Source of the DNA: Paracoccus sp. M683 | GTDB taxonomy: Bacteria; Pseudomonadota; Alphaproteobacteria; Rhodobacterales; Rhodobacteraceae | Length of the DNA stretch: 64,000 nt | Reading direction: 5' to 3' | Assembly (NCBI RefSeq): GCF_007096355.1 | Contig: NZ_VKDF01000005.1 | Location: 269,778-333,777 of the forward strand | Shown: piece by piece, positions 8,702 through 17,486 of the stretch | Layout of the letters: each line of letters begins with the position of its first letter | Numbering within the stretch: position 1 is the stretch's first letter | Notes under the pieces: generated by a model | Databases searched by the model: none | Told to the model about the DNA's origin: nothing | Seen by the model: the letters and a program-made list of their open reading frames with translations, nothing else | Translations under genes and position numbers: made by a program

Positions 8702-9919
8702 ATGGCGGAAATTCTGGTTCTCGGCGCGGGAATGGTTGGCGTCAGCACGGCACTGGCCTTGCAGGCGCGTGGGCATGAGGTCACGATCATCGACCGCACG
8801 GCGCCGGGGCGGGAAACCAGCTATGGCAATGCCGGGCTGATCCAGACCGAGGCGGTCGAACCCTATGCCATGCCGCTGGCCCCCGGCGCGTTGATGCAGA
8901 TCGCGCTTGGTCGCGGCTATGACGTCAAGTGGAACATCCCCGGCCTGCTGTCGCAGGCGCAGGCGGTGCTGACCTATGCCAGGAACTCGCTGCCTGCTGC
9001 GCACAAGCGCGCCTCGCAGACCTGGGGCAAGCTGATCCGCCAGTCGACCGAACGCCACGGACCCCTGATCGAGGCCGCAGGCGCCGGCAATATCATCCGC
9101 AAGGACGGCTATATCGAACTGCACCGGACGCCGGCCAAGATGGACAAGGCCCGCAAGGTGGCCGATCGTTTCCTGACCGAATTCGGGGTCGAGGCGACGC
9201 TGATGGATGGCAGGCAACTGGCCGCGCTGGAACCCTCGATCAAGATCCAGGTCGAGGGTGCAACTCATTGGTCTGACAGCTGGAACTGCTCTGATCCCGG
9301 TGGGTTGGTGGCGGCCTATGCGGCGCTGTTCCAGAAGCGTGGCGGCAGGATCATCGTCGGCGATGCCGGCGATCTGCATCGCTCTGGCAAGGGCTGGCGC
9401 GCCGACGAGGGCGAGGGCGAACATGCCGTCATCGCGCTTGGGCCATGGTCGCCGATGCTGCTGGCGCGCTATGCGCTGAAGGTGCCGATGGTCTATAAGC
9501 GCGGCTATCACAAGCATTACCATATGGAGATGCCGCCCAATCACCCGATCGCCGATTTCGGCAATTCGGTGGTGCTGTCGCCCATGCGTCGTGGCTTGCG
9601 CATCGCCACCGCCGCCGAGCTGACCCCGCATCCGCGCCTGTCGCCGCCACAGTTGAAACATGGCGAGGCCGCCGCGAAGGAACTGTTCGACATCGGCGCG
9701 CCGGTCGAGGCCGAACCCTGGACCGGCCGCCGCCCCTGCATGCCCGATATGCTGCCAGTGGTGGGCCGCGTGCCCGACCACGAAAATCTGTGGGCGCATT
9801 TCGGCCACGGCCATCAGGGCTTTACCCTTGGCCCGGTGACGGCGGAAATTCTGGCCGATGAGATGGATGGCGGCCAGGGCTGGGCCGAATTGCAGCCGAA
9901 CCGGCTGAAACGGCGATGA
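8702..9919 (+). CDS. FAD-dependent D-amino-acid dehydrogenase-like oxidoreductase (paralog 2)
   Basis: A 405-residue DAO-family flavoprotein, clearly homologous along its full length to the protein at 6525-7751. Shared features include the [10 protein letters not shown] start, GNAG..IQ.EAVEPYAMPLA, IALGPWSP, VPMV.KRGYH and GRRPCMPDMLPV. The ATG at 8702 follows a GGAGG ribosome binding site; the frame extends further upstream without good support. It probably oxidises a D-amino acid or an N-substituted amino acid. It has its own upstream region and a strong hairpin after it, so it is likely an independent unit. Confidence 0.88.
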   Translation: MAEILVLGAGMVGVSTALALQARGHEVTIIDRTAPGRETSYGNAGLIQTEAVEPYAMPLAPGALMQIALGRGYDVKWNIPGLLSQAQAVLTYARNSLPAAHKRASQTWGKLIRQSTERHGPLIEAAGAGNIIRKDGYIELHRTPAKMDKARKVADRFLTEFGVEATLMDGRQLAALEPSIKIQVEGATHWSDSWNCSDPGGLVAAYAALFQKRGGRIIVGDAGDLHRSGKGWRADEGEGEHAVIALGPWSPMLLARYALKVPMVYKRGYHKHYHMEMPPNHPIADFGNSVVLSPMRRGLRIATAAELTPHPRLSPPQLKHGEAAAKELFDIGAPVEAEPWTGRRPCMPDMLPVVGRVPDHENLWAHFGHGHQGFTLGPVTAEILADEMDGGQGWAELQPNRLKRR

Positions 9920-9925
9920 ACCAGA

Positions 9926-9967
9926 CCGGGCTGCTGACGCGATCGGTCAGCAGCCCGGCTTGACTTT
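9926..9967 (+). terminator. Hairpin terminator between the dehydrogenase and uvrB
   Basis: A perfect 13-bp stem, CCGGGCTGCTGAC / GTCAGCAGCCCGG, has a 7-base loop (GCGATCG) and is followed by CTTGACTTT. The T tract is weak but the stem is strong. Confidence 0.65.
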
Positions 9968-9994
9968 CGCCCCCGCGCGCCCACCTTGAGGCGC

Positions 9995-12181
9995 ATGGCC
10001 CATAACAACACCAACGCCCCTGTCGCGCGCTTTCCCGAAGTGTCCCGCCCCAAGCTGGAGGGCGGGCGGCGATTTGTCATGTCCAGCGAGTTTCGGCCCG
10101 CGGGTGACCAGCCCACGGCGATTGCCGAGCTGTCGCAGGGTGTCACCGATGGCGAACATGATCAGGTGCTGCTGGGGGCGACCGGGACCGGCAAGACCTA
10201 TACCATGGCCAAGGTGATCGAGGCGACGCAGCGCCCCGCCATCATCCTTGCCCCGAACAAGACCTTGGCCGCGCAATTATACGGCGAATTCAAGGGCTTC
10301 TTCCCCGATAACGCGGTCGAGTATTTCGTCAGCTATTACGATTATTACCAGCCCGAGGCCTATGTCGCGCGCAGCGATACCTATATCGAGAAGGAATCCC
10401 AGATCAACGAGGCCATCGACCGGATGCGCCATTCGGCCACCCGCGCGCTGCTGGAACGCGACGATGTGATCATCGTGGCCTCGGTTTCCTGCATCTACGG
10501 CATCGGCTCGGTCGAGACCTATTCGGCCATGACCCAGGACATGATCGTGGGCAATTCCTATGACCAGCGCGAGTTTCTGGGGCAGTTGGTGGCCCAGCAA
10601 TACCGCCGCCTCGACGCTGCCTTCCAGCGCGGCGGTTTCCGCGTGCGCGGCGATGTGGTCGAGGTCTGGCCCGCCCACCTTGAGGATCGGGCATGGCGGT
10701 TCGATTTCTTCGGAAATGAGCTTGAGGCGATCACAGAATTTGATCCGCTGACCGGGCAAAAGACCGATAATTTCAAGCAGATCCGCATCTATGCGAACAG
10801 CCATTACGTCACCCCGCGCCCGACCATGCAGCAGGCGATCAAGGGCATCCGAAAGGAGCTGATCGACCGGCTGGCGCAGTTCCAGGACGAGGGCAAGCTG
10901 CTGGAAGCCCAACGGCTGGAACAGCGCACGAATTTCGATCTGGAGATGCTGGAAGCCACCGGCGTCTGCAACGGGATCGAGAATTATTCGCGCTATCTGA
11001 CGGGCCGTGCGCCGGGCGAGCCGCCCCCCACGCTGTTCGAATTCATCCCCGACAATGCCATTGTTTTCGCGGATGAATCCCATGTCTCGGTGCCTCAGAT
11101 CGGCGGCATGTATCGCGGCGACTTCCGGCGCAAGTTCACGCTGGCGGAACATGGCTTCCGCCTGCCGTCCTGCATGGATAACCGCCCGCTGAAATTCGAG
11201 GAATGGGACGCGATGCGGCCTCAGTCGGTCTTTGTCAGCGCCACCCCCGCGCAATGGGAAATGGACCAGACGGGCGGCGTTTTCACCGAACAGGTGATCC
11301 GTCCCACGGGCCTTCTGGACCCGGTGGTTGAAATCCGCCCGGTGGAAATGCAGGTCGATGACCTGCTGGACGAGGTGCGCAAGGTGACGGCGGCGGGGAT
11401 GCGCACGCTGGTCACGACGCTCACCAAGCGCATGGCCGAGGACCTGACCGAATACATGCATGAACAGGGGATCAAGGTCCGCTACATGCATAGCGACATC
11501 GACACGATCGAGCGGATCGAGATCCTGCGCGACCTGCGCCTTGGCGCCTTTGACGTGCTGGTGGGCATCAACCTGCTGCGCGAGGGCTTGGATATTCCCG
11601 AATGCGGGCTGGTGGCGATTTTGGATGCGGATAAGGAAGGCTTCCTGCGGTCGGAAACCTCGCTGATCCAGACCATTGGCCGGGCGGCGCGGAATGCCGA
11701 CGGGCGGGTGATCCTTTATGCCGACAAGATGACCGGCAGCATGGAGCGCGCCATTGCCGAAACGGATCGGCGGCGGGCAAAACAGCATGCCTATAACCTC
11801 GAACACGGGATCACGCCCCAGACCGTGCGCAAGAATGTCGAGGATGTTCTGGCGGGCCTGTGGCAGGGCGATACTGATCAGTCGCGGATCACAACCAAGA
11901 TTGACAAGCCGATGGTGGGCGCGAACCTTCAGGCCCATCTGGACGCGATGCGCGCCGCGATGCGCAAGGCCGCCGAGAACCTGGAATTCGAGGAAGCCGC
12001 CCGCCTGCGCGACGAGGTCAAGCGGCTGGAAGCCGTCGATCTGGCCATCGCCGACGACCCGCTGGCGCGGCAATCGGTGATCGAGGCGGCGGCCGAGGAT
12101 GCGGTGAAGGGCTCGGGCCGGTCGACGGCGGGCCGGGCGGGGCAGCGCGGCGGCAACAAACGGTCGAAACGGCGGCGCTGA
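9995..12181 (+). CDS. uvrB: Excinuclease ABC subunit UvrB
   Basis: The helicase-like damage-verification subunit of nucleotide excision repair, about 728 residues. Walker A GATGTGKT is at residues 61-68. Also visible are the beta-hairpin region ([16 protein letters not shown]), [10 protein letters not shown], the motif V/VI region ([24 protein letters not shown]), and a C-terminal UVR domain ([18 protein letters not shown]) that contacts UvrA and UvrC. A Lys/Arg-rich end ([10 protein letters not shown]) follows. The ATG at 9995 is preferred over an in-frame TTG 9 bases earlier. Confidence 0.98.
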   Translation: MAHNNTNAPVARFPEVSRPKLEGGRRFVMSSEFRPAGDQPTAIAELSQGVTDGEHDQVLLGATGTGKTYTMAKVIEATQRPAIILAPNKTLAAQLYGEFKGFFPDNAVEYFVSYYDYYQPEAYVARSDTYIEKESQINEAIDRMRHSATRALLERDDVIIVASVSCIYGIGSVETYSAMTQDMIVGNSYDQREFLGQLVAQQYRRLDAAFQRGGFRVRGDVVEVWPAHLEDRAWRFDFFGNELEAITEFDPLTGQKTDNFKQIRIYANSHYVTPRPTMQQAIKGIRKELIDRLAQFQDEGKLLEAQRLEQRTNFDLEMLEATGVCNGIENYSRYLTGRAPGEPPPTLFEFIPDNAIVFADESHVSVPQIGGMYRGDFRRKFTLAEHGFRLPSCMDNRPLKFEEWDAMRPQSVFVSATPAQWEMDQTGGVFTEQVIRPTGLLDPVVEIRPVEMQVDDLLDEVRKVTAAGMRTLVTTLTKRMAEDLTEYMHEQGIKVRYMHSDIDTIERIEILRDLRLGAFDVLVGINLLREGLDIPECGLVAILDADKEGFLRSETSLIQTIGRAARNADGRVILYADKMTGSMERAIAETDRRRAKQHAYNLEHGITPQTVRKNVEDVLAGLWQGDTDQSRITTKIDKPMVGANLQAHLDAMRAAMRKAAENLEFEEAARLRDEVKRLEAVDLAIADDPLARQSVIEAAAEDAVKGSGRSTAGRAGQRGGNKRSKRRR

Positions 12182-12198
12182 TCGGCTAGGACTGCGGC

Positions 12199-13377
12199 AT
12201 GCGCAAGATCCTGAACCTGATGCACCATGCCGCCGCCAGCCTGAAACGATCGGGCGAGGCGGGGGATTTGTCTTTTCCCGGTTCCTTCTTTCGCGTCGCC
12301 TCGGACATGTGGACGCGGCCCGGCGTTGTCCGCCATGGCCTTGACCCCGCTGATCCGACGCCGCTTTACACAATGGATCGCAAGCAACTGGAACGCTGGT
12401 TTCGCGGCTATGCCCGCACGGACGAGTTCCGCGGCCATCTGCTTTACGCCGAGACGGTCGCCTTTTACAGCGAGGGCCTGCATCCGATTGTGACGAAGGG
12501 CGCGGTCGATATCGACCAACTGCGCATCCGGCTGGAACCGACGCGATATTACGTGCCCGTGGCCCTGCAACCGCATCGCGATGCGATGATCGAGTTTTTC
12601 AAGAAAACCGGCCGGTTGCGCCGGATCGGCCCGGATCAGGAATGGGAAAACAACCACAGCGCCCGGCTGCGCGCCTTTGATCGTGACGCGGCGGTGATGA
12701 CCCTGCAACGGGCCCGGTATTTCGACCAGATCGCCACCAACCTTTCGGTCGACACCAATTCGGGCGCGCTGCCGCCCGGCATCCTGACCATCCGCAACGG
12801 GTTCGAACCGCCACTGGATCACCGGCTGGTGCCGCTGTCGGAATCGGGCCTGGCCAACACGCTTGGCGTGGCCGGCATCCTGTTTTCGCGCGACGGGCAG
12901 GCGCTGATGCGCGAACGCAGCCAGTGGCTTGGCTCGATCAATCAGGCGCGCATTCATTGCAGCGTGTCGGGTGTCTATGAATTGCCGCCTGACAGCACTG
13001 GCGGGGGCGAATATGGCTATGACCTGCTGCGCTATGGGATCGAGTTGGAAATCCGGCAGGAACTGAACCTTGAGCCGGGGGAATACCAGCTGTTTCCGGT
13101 GGCGCTGTCGCGGGAATTGCCGCGTCACGGCAAGCCGCAGCTGTTCTTCGTGATCATCGGCAATCTTCCGGCGCAGGAACTGGTCCAGCGCCTGAAGGGG
13201 GCCGAGGAACGCTATGAGTTTCAGAACAACCCGAATTTCATGTTCCGCGTCATGGAACCCGATCACAGCACCTATGACCGTTTTACCTATGAGGCCTGGG
13301 CTGCGCTCAGCTTTGCCAATGACTTCCTTGATGCCAATGGCGAAAGGCTGGGCGTTGCGACCTCTAGCCGCAGGTGA
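12199..13377 (+). CDS. Conserved protein of unknown function with possible Nudix-like segment
   Basis: A 392-residue soluble protein with no signal peptide or membrane segment that I do not recognise as a named family. The stretch at about residues 245-330 (INQARIHCSVSGVYELP, then YGIELEIRQELNLEPGEY and QLFFVIIGNLP) has the strand-helix-strand pattern of a Nudix fold. The canonical Nudix box (G-x5-E-x7-REUxEExGU) is not intact, so hydrolase activity is doubtful. It starts 17 bases after uvrB stops, suggesting co-transcription. Its last 14 bases overlap the end of the convergent gene at 13364. Confidence 0.75.
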   Translation: MRKILNLMHHAAASLKRSGEAGDLSFPGSFFRVASDMWTRPGVVRHGLDPADPTPLYTMDRKQLERWFRGYARTDEFRGHLLYAETVAFYSEGLHPIVTKGAVDIDQLRIRLEPTRYYVPVALQPHRDAMIEFFKKTGRLRRIGPDQEWENNHSARLRAFDRDAAVMTLQRARYFDQIATNLSVDTNSGALPPGILTIRNGFEPPLDHRLVPLSESGLANTLGVAGILFSRDGQALMRERSQWLGSINQARIHCSVSGVYELPPDSTGGGEYGYDLLRYGIELEIRQELNLEPGEYQLFPVALSRELPRHGKPQLFFVIIGNLPAQELVQRLKGAEERYEFQNNPNFMFRVMEPDHSTYDRFTYEAWAALSFANDFLDANGERLGVATSSRR

Positions 13378-13651
13378 CGCGCGTGATCCAACCCTTGTCA
13401 TCGACAAAGATGTTCAGGCGGTCGGGGCTGAAATCTTCGGTATAGGCGGTATTGGGCGGGATGATGCGGTGGCTTAGCCCGGTGGGCAGGGTCACCGCGC
13501 CGATATTGCTGCCGACCAGCGACTGATAGGCATCGGTGCATCCGGCCGTCGCACCTGCGGCGGGAACGGTCGGCACAACGGCGGGCGGCGCGGTTTCGCA
13601 GGCGGCCAGCATCAGCAGGCCAAGGGTCAGGGCGGGCAAAGGGTGGCGCAT
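13364..13651 (-). CDS. I78-family peptidase inhibitor-like lipoprotein (copy 1)
   Basis: A 95-residue secreted protein. It has a lipoprotein signal peptide (LTLGLLMLAAC) with the lipidated Cys in the lipobox LAAC. The mature part has two further Cys residues (AGCTDAYQSLVG and the terminal VTCG) and the core LPTGLSHRIIPPNTAYTEDF..DRLNIFVDD, which matches the potato-inhibitor-like I78 fold. Such proteins are proposed to inhibit periplasmic or external serine proteases. The start at 13651 is chosen because the signal peptide begins there (MRHPLPALT). It is a tandem paralog of the gene at 13734 on the same strand. Confidence 0.8.
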   Translation of the reverse strand: MRHPLPALTLGLLMLAACETAPPAVVPTVPAAGATAGCTDAYQSLVGSNIGAVTLPTGLSHRIIPPNTAYTEDFSPDRLNIFVDDKGWITRVTCG

Positions 13652-13733
13652 GGTGTCTTCCAAATTCGCTAGGTCCGGCGCCAGCATAGCACCGCCGTCG
13701 GCCTGTGCGAAATCACCGCTTCGCAGCGCCGCC

Positions 13734-14027
13734 TCAGCCGCAGCTTACCTTGATCAGCTTGCCCGTGCGGTCATATTCGAAGTTCAGCCGGTTCGGGCTC
13801 AGATCCATCGTCAGCGGATCGCCGGTGCGATAATGGCGGAACTGGGTGCCGGCCGGAATACTGATCTGCGGCGATGTCTGGCCGACATATTGTTCGTAAT
13901 CGGTGGCGGTGCAGTTGACCGGCGCCTCGATGACGGGAATGTCCTCGGGCAAAGGCTCGGCGGCGGTGCAGGCCACCAGGGCCAGCGGGGCAAGCGCCAG
14001 CGACAGGGTGATCGGCTTGGTCGTCAT
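13734..14027 (-). CDS. I78-family peptidase inhibitor-like lipoprotein (copy 2)
   Basis: A 97-residue lipoprotein with signal peptide and lipobox (LALAPLALVAC). The mature domain is homologous to the gene at 13364: NCTATDYEQYVGQ, IPAGTQFRHYRTGDPLTMD, PNRLNFEYD and a final VSCG. The ATG at 14027 has a GGAGAG ribosome binding site; an earlier in-frame start exists but would precede the signal peptide. It is transcribed leftward, upstream of copy 1 with an 82-base gap. The inhibitor role is inferred from family resemblance. Confidence 0.82.
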   Translation of the reverse strand: MTTKPITLSLALAPLALVACTAAEPLPEDIPVIEAPVNCTATDYEQYVGQTSPQISIPAGTQFRHYRTGDPLTMDLSPNRLNFEYDRTGKLIKVSCG

Positions 14028-14158
14028 GGGTTCTCTCCGGTTCTGGGGTGGTCGGCTGTGCATCGGGGCAACGCCGGGTGTATCTGATCGTTCCGGGGGC
14101 TTGATCCGCCCCCGGCCATTGGCGATAAGGTGCCGATACCTCTTGCAAGGAAGCGACC

Positions 14159-14470
14159 ATGCGCGCCCGCATCTATCAGCCTGCCCGCAATGCCATGCAA
14201 TCGGGCGTCGCCCGCACTAAGGGCTGGGTGCTGGAATTTCCGCCCGCCGACGCACGCGAGATCGACCCGCTGATGGGTTGGACCAGCAGCGACGACACGC
14301 AAAGCCAGGTTCGCTTGCGCTTCGAGACGCGCAAACAGGCCGAGGAATATGCCCGCGCCAACAAGATCGAGGTCACCGTCGTCGATCCCCACAGCCGCGC
14401 CGTGAATATTCGGCCCCGCGGCTATGGCGAGAATTTCGCGACCAACCGGCGCGCGCCATGGACGCATTGA
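14159..14470 (+). CDS. NADH dehydrogenase accessory subunit, NDUFS4 (18 kDa) type
   Basis: A 103-residue protein of the ETC complex I NDUFS4 family, recognisable from [41 protein letters not shown] and the Tyr/Arg-rich end [19 protein letters not shown]. In alphaproteobacteria such as Paracoccus it is a supernumerary peripheral subunit of complex I, near the NADH-oxidising module. It is encoded away from any nuo operon here, as is common for this subunit. The next gene overlaps it by 13 bases. Confidence 0.93.
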   Translation: MRARIYQPARNAMQSGVARTKGWVLEFPPADAREIDPLMGWTSSDDTQSQVRLRFETRKQAEEYARANKIEVTVVDPHSRAVNIRPRGYGENFATNRRAPWTH

Positions 14471-14922
14471 CGATCCGGCGCGACAGCCCTTTGGCTGACG
14501 ATCTGGCGCTGCTTTTCGACCGCCACACCGCCGAGATGCACGCCGATACGCCGCCCGAATCCATCCATATGATGCCGCGCAGCGATCTGGACCGGCCCCA
14601 GATCGCCTTCTACGTCATGCGCGACGATACCGGCCCCGTCGCCATGGGCGCCATCAAGACGATCGCCCCCGGCCATGGCGAGATCAAGTCGATGCATGTC
14701 CTGGCCGAGGCGCGGGGCAGGGGCCTGTCGCGCCGCCTGCTGGCGCATATGCTGGCCGAGGCACAGGCCGCCGGCCTGACCCGGCTGTCGCTGGAAACCG
14801 GCGCACAGGGCAGTTTTGCCTCGGCGCGCAGGCTTTACGCGGGTGCGGGTTTTGCCGAATGCCCGCCTTTCGGCAGCTACCAGCCCGATCCCAACAGCGT
14901 GTTCATGTCCCGTAACCTATGA
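14458..14922 (+). CDS. GNAT family N-acetyltransferase
   Basis: A 154-residue GNAT-fold protein. The acetyl-CoA binding segment is [24 protein letters not shown] (R/Q-x-x-G-x-G/A type), followed by [23 protein letters not shown]. The acceptor could be an amino acid, an antibiotic or a protein N terminus; the SLETG and GF..CPPFG pattern is common in small-molecule GNATs. The ATG at 14458 overlaps the end of the NDUFS4 gene, and its stop overlaps the next start as ATGA. The three genes are probably co-transcribed. Confidence 0.85.
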   Translation: MDALTIRRDSPLADDLALLFDRHTAEMHADTPPESIHMMPRSDLDRPQIAFYVMRDDTGPVAMGAIKTIAPGHGEIKSMHVLAEARGRGLSRRLLAHMLAEAQAAGLTRLSLETGAQGSFASARRLYAGAGFAECPPFGSYQPDPNSVFMSRNL

Positions 14923-15290
14923 GTGTTTCGATGCGTTCCTTCCTGCCCGGCCTTGCGTTGCTTGCCCTTTCCGCCACCCCCTCATTCGCCATGGTCCCCA
15001 AGGGCCCCACGCCTGAACAGGTGGCTGTGACCTATCATTGCGCGGGCGATGTGAATGTGCCGGTGATCTTCGTAAATCCGCCGCAATCCGATACCGGCTA
15101 TGCGGCCACGGTGATCGAGGGCAAGCTGCTGGTGCTTGACCTGGTGGTTTCGGGATCGGGCGCGCGTTATCGCAGCGATCTGGCCGCGCCGGGCTATCAG
15201 ATCTGGGTCAAGGGCGACGAGGCGATGATCACCAAGGGCCCCGATGGCCAGGACGAACCCATCGCCGAGGGCTGCGCCATCGCGCGCTAG
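14919..15290 (+). CDS. MliC-type C-type lysozyme inhibitor, periplasmic
   Basis: A 123-residue secreted protein with a Sec signal peptide (residues 1 to about 24, cleavage near PSFA). The mature domain resembles the MliC/PliC family: TYHCAGDVNVPVIFVN, LVVSGSGARYRSD, YQIWVKGDEAMITKGPDGQ and a final EGCAIAR. The two Cys residues probably form the conserved disulphide. MliC proteins bind and inhibit c-type lysozyme. No lipobox is seen, so it should be periplasmic, not lipid anchored. Its start overlaps the GNAT stop by 4 bases. Confidence 0.82.
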   Translation: MSVSMRSFLPGLALLALSATPSFAMVPKGPTPEQVAVTYHCAGDVNVPVIFVNPPQSDTGYAATVIEGKLLVLDLVVSGSGARYRSDLAAPGYQIWVKGDEAMITKGPDGQDEPIAEGCAIAR

Positions 15291-15343
15291 GCGCCGCTGC
15301 TCGCTTGCGTCCGTCCTCGGGATCACGCAATAAGCAGCCATGC

Positions 15344-15420
15344 GGTCCCGTAGCTCAACTGGATAGAGCAGCCGACTTCTAATCGGCAGGTTCGGGGTTC
15401 AAGTCCTCGCGGGATCGCCA
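15344..15420 (+). tRNA. tRNA-Arg (anticodon TCT)
   Basis: A 77-base cloverleaf with the 3' CCA encoded. The acceptor stem GGTCCCG pairs with CGGGATC (one G-T). The D arm is GCTC/GAGC. The anticodon stem GCCGA/TCGGC encloses CTTCTAA, giving anticodon TCT (reads AGA). The T arm contains GTTCAAGT. No integrase gene is nearby. Confidence 0.97.
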
Positions 15421-15439
15421 TCGCAGCCAGGGGACGGAT

Positions 15440-16012
15440 ATGCCCGACAACACCCATGCGGAAACCGGCACGGGCCTGCTTCTGGCCGCCGGTGCCTCGC
15501 GCCGTTTCGGCACCGGGAACAAGCTTCTGGCGGCACTGAACGGTCGCCCCCTGATCGCCCATGCGGCAGAAGCCCTGCGCGCGCTGCCGCTGGCCCGGCG
15601 CATCGCCGTGATCAGCACAGCCGAGATCGCGCCGCATCTGGCCGGGTTTCAGCTGATCCGCATCCCCCAGGGTGAACAATCAGACAGCCTGCGCGCGGGT
15701 CTTGCCGCCGCCGGCCTGACTGATCGCCTGCTGATCACGCTTGGCGACATGCCACTGGTGACGCCCGACCTGCTGGTCCGTGTGCTGGGGCGTTGCACCG
15801 ATGCTCTGCCCGCAGCCAGCCGCCAGGGCGATGGTCCGGCCATGCCGCCGGCCTGTTTTCCCCGATCATGGCTGGCCCTTCTGGAAGGGTTGACCGGCGA
15901 TCAGGGCGCCGGCCGCCTGTTGCGCGACCTGCCTGATGCCCAGATTATCCAGGCCGGTGACCAGCTGACCGATATCGACACCCAGGACGCATTGGCCCGA
16001 TTGCAGGGCTGA
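15440..16012 (+). CDS. MocA/MobA-like nucleotidyltransferase (molybdenum cofactor cytidylyltransferase type)
   Basis: A 190-residue NTP-transferase-3 family protein. The N-terminal nucleotide-binding motif is LLLAAGASRRFGTGNKLL, with LITLGDMPLVTPDLL (Asp for metal) in the middle and GDQGAGRLLRDLPD near the end. Proteins of this type transfer CMP or GMP to molybdopterin. The short MocA-like form is usually linked to molybdenum hydroxylases such as xanthine dehydrogenase, but no such enzyme is in the window. It starts 20 bases after the tRNA-Arg gene. Confidence 0.83.
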   Translation: MPDNTHAETGTGLLLAAGASRRFGTGNKLLAALNGRPLIAHAAEALRALPLARRIAVISTAEIAPHLAGFQLIRIPQGEQSDSLRAGLAAAGLTDRLLITLGDMPLVTPDLLVRVLGRCTDALPAASRQGDGPAMPPACFPRSWLALLEGLTGDQGAGRLLRDLPDAQIIQAGDQLTDIDTQDALARLQG

Positions 16013-16031
16013 CCCGGCCTGCTTTGGTCCG

Positions 16032-16070
16032 CAAATATCCCACGGGGGTCTGGGGGTGTGAAACCCCCAG
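16032..16070 (-). repeat. 3'-end element: hairpin plus GGGATATTTG after atf
   Basis: Read on the minus strand, CTGGGGGT / ACCCCCAG with a 5-base loop is followed by ACCCCCGTGGGATATTTGC and ACCAAAGC. It lies just after the stop of the leftward aminotransferase gene and before the mocA-like stop, and probably terminates both. It belongs to a family also seen at 42712, 42911, 46750 and 62921. Confidence 0.7.
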
Positions 16071-16103
16071 CCATCGCGGGACGCATTCGCCCGGCGCAGA
16101 TGT

Positions 16104-17474
16104 TCAGCCCAGCACCTCGGCGATCGAATCCCGCGTCGCCTGCACGATCTGATCAGCCTCGGCGGTGGTCAGGCACAGCGGCGGGGCAAAGCCGATAATG
16201 TCGCCCTGCGGCATGGCCCTTGCAATCACCCCGCGCCGCAACATCGCGGCAACGACCTTGGCGCCGATCCCGTCGGCCGCATCAAGGAACCGCCGTCCGT
16301 CGCGATCCGCCACCAGTTCGACGGCGCACAGCATCCCTTCGCCGCGCACCTCGCCGACATTGGGTTGATCGCCTACGGCCGCGCGCATGGCATCGTTCAG
16401 ATAGGCCCCGGTCCGGGCCGCATTCCCGACCAGTCCAAGGCTGTCGATCAGCCGCAGATTGGCCACGCCCGCCGCCGCACCGATGGGATGGGCGGAATAG
16501 GTCCAGCCATGGCCCAACACGCCAAACTCGTCGGTGCCGCGCGTCAGCACATCCCACATGCGCTGCCCGATAATGGTGGCCGACAAAGGCGCATAGGCGC
16601 TGGTCAGTCCCTTGGCGCAGGTGATCAGGTCCGGCCTCATGCCATAGTGATCAGACCCGAACATCGTCCCAAGGCGGCCGAAACCCGTCACCACCTCATC
16701 GGCGATCAGCAGGATGTCATGGCGCGCCAGCACCTTCTGGATCGCATCCCAATACCCCACCGGCGGCGGCACGATCCCTCCCGTGCCCAGAACCGGCTCG
16801 CCAATGAAGGCGGCGATGGTATGGGCGCCCTCGGTGGCGATCAGATCCTCCAGCCGGGCGGCGCAATGGGCGACGAAATCGGCCTCGCTCATCGCCAGGT
16901 CCGGGCGGCGGAAATAATAGGGCGCCTCGGTATGGATCACCTGCGCCAGCGGCAGGTCGAACTTCTTGTGGAACAGCTCCAGCCCGGTCAGCGATCCCGT
17001 CATCAGGCCAGAGCCGTGATAGCCCCGCCAGCGGCTGATGATCTTTTTCTTCTCGGGCCTGCCAAGGATGTTGTTGTAATACCAGACCAGCTTGATGTTC
17101 GTCTCGTTCGCGTCAGATCCGCCCAGCCCGAAATAGACCCGTGCCATGCCTTCGGGCGCGCGATCCATCACCATTTTCGCCAGCGTGATATTCGCCTCGG
17201 ATCCGTGACCGGCATAGGCGTGGTAATAGGCAAGCTCACGCGCCTGATCGGCGATGGCCTCGGCGATCTCTTGCCTGCCATAGCCCACATTCACGCAGTA
17301 AAGCCCGGCAAACCCGTCCAGCAGCCTGTTGCCGTCGCGATCGGTGATGAACACGCCCTCGCCCCCGGTCACGATGCGTTGCGGCGCCTCGCCACGGGCG
17401 AATTGGCCCAGATGGGTCGAAGGATGGAAAAAACTCTCGCGGTCCCATTTCGCCAGTTCGTCATTGGTCAGCAT
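16104..17474 (-). CDS. atf: Class III aminotransferase of the ectoine catabolic cluster (Atf)
   Basis: A 456-residue PLP fold-type I omega-aminotransferase. [39 protein letters not shown] and the PLP-Lys motif [14 protein letters not shown] are visible. In ectoine clusters this enzyme removes the amino group from L-2,4-diaminobutyrate (made by EutE) to give aspartate semialdehyde. It lies 12 bases downstream of ssd on the same strand, in the asnC-ssd-atf unit that is divergent from enuR. Sequence alone would also allow pyruvate-dependent putrescine or beta-alanine transaminase; the assignment rests on context. Confidence 0.88.
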   Translation of the reverse strand: MLTNDELAKWDRESFFHPSTHLGQFARGEAPQRIVTGGEGVFITDRDGNRLLDGFAGLYCVNVGYGRQEIAEAIADQARELAYYHAYAGHGSEANITLAKMVMDRAPEGMARVYFGLGGSDANETNIKLVWYYNNILGRPEKKKIISRWRGYHGSGLMTGSLTGLELFHKKFDLPLAQVIHTEAPYYFRRPDLAMSEADFVAHCAARLEDLIATEGAHTIAAFIGEPVLGTGGIVPPPVGYWDAIQKVLARHDILLIADEVVTGFGRLGTMFGSDHYGMRPDLITCAKGLTSAYAPLSATIIGQRMWDVLTRGTDEFGVLGHGWTYSAHPIGAAAGVANLRLIDSLGLVGNAARTGAYLNDAMRAAVGDQPNVGEVRGEGMLCAVELVADRDGRRFLDAADGIGAKVVAAMLRRGVIARAMPQGDIIGFAPPLCLTTAEADQIVQATRDSIAEVLG

Positions 17475-17486
17475 CTCAGGTTCCTT

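Noticed and set aside
10277..12373. Very long open frame (698 codons) antisense to uvrB
   Set aside because: It is a high-GC shadow of uvrB with His/Gln/Arg-rich nonsense composition and no recognisable domain. The same applies to other long antisense frames, such as the one across uehC and eutA (23030-25009).
15344..15420. tRNA-Arg as an integration site for a mobile island
   Set aside because: No integrase, no duplicated tRNA 3' end and no composition shift are seen on either side.
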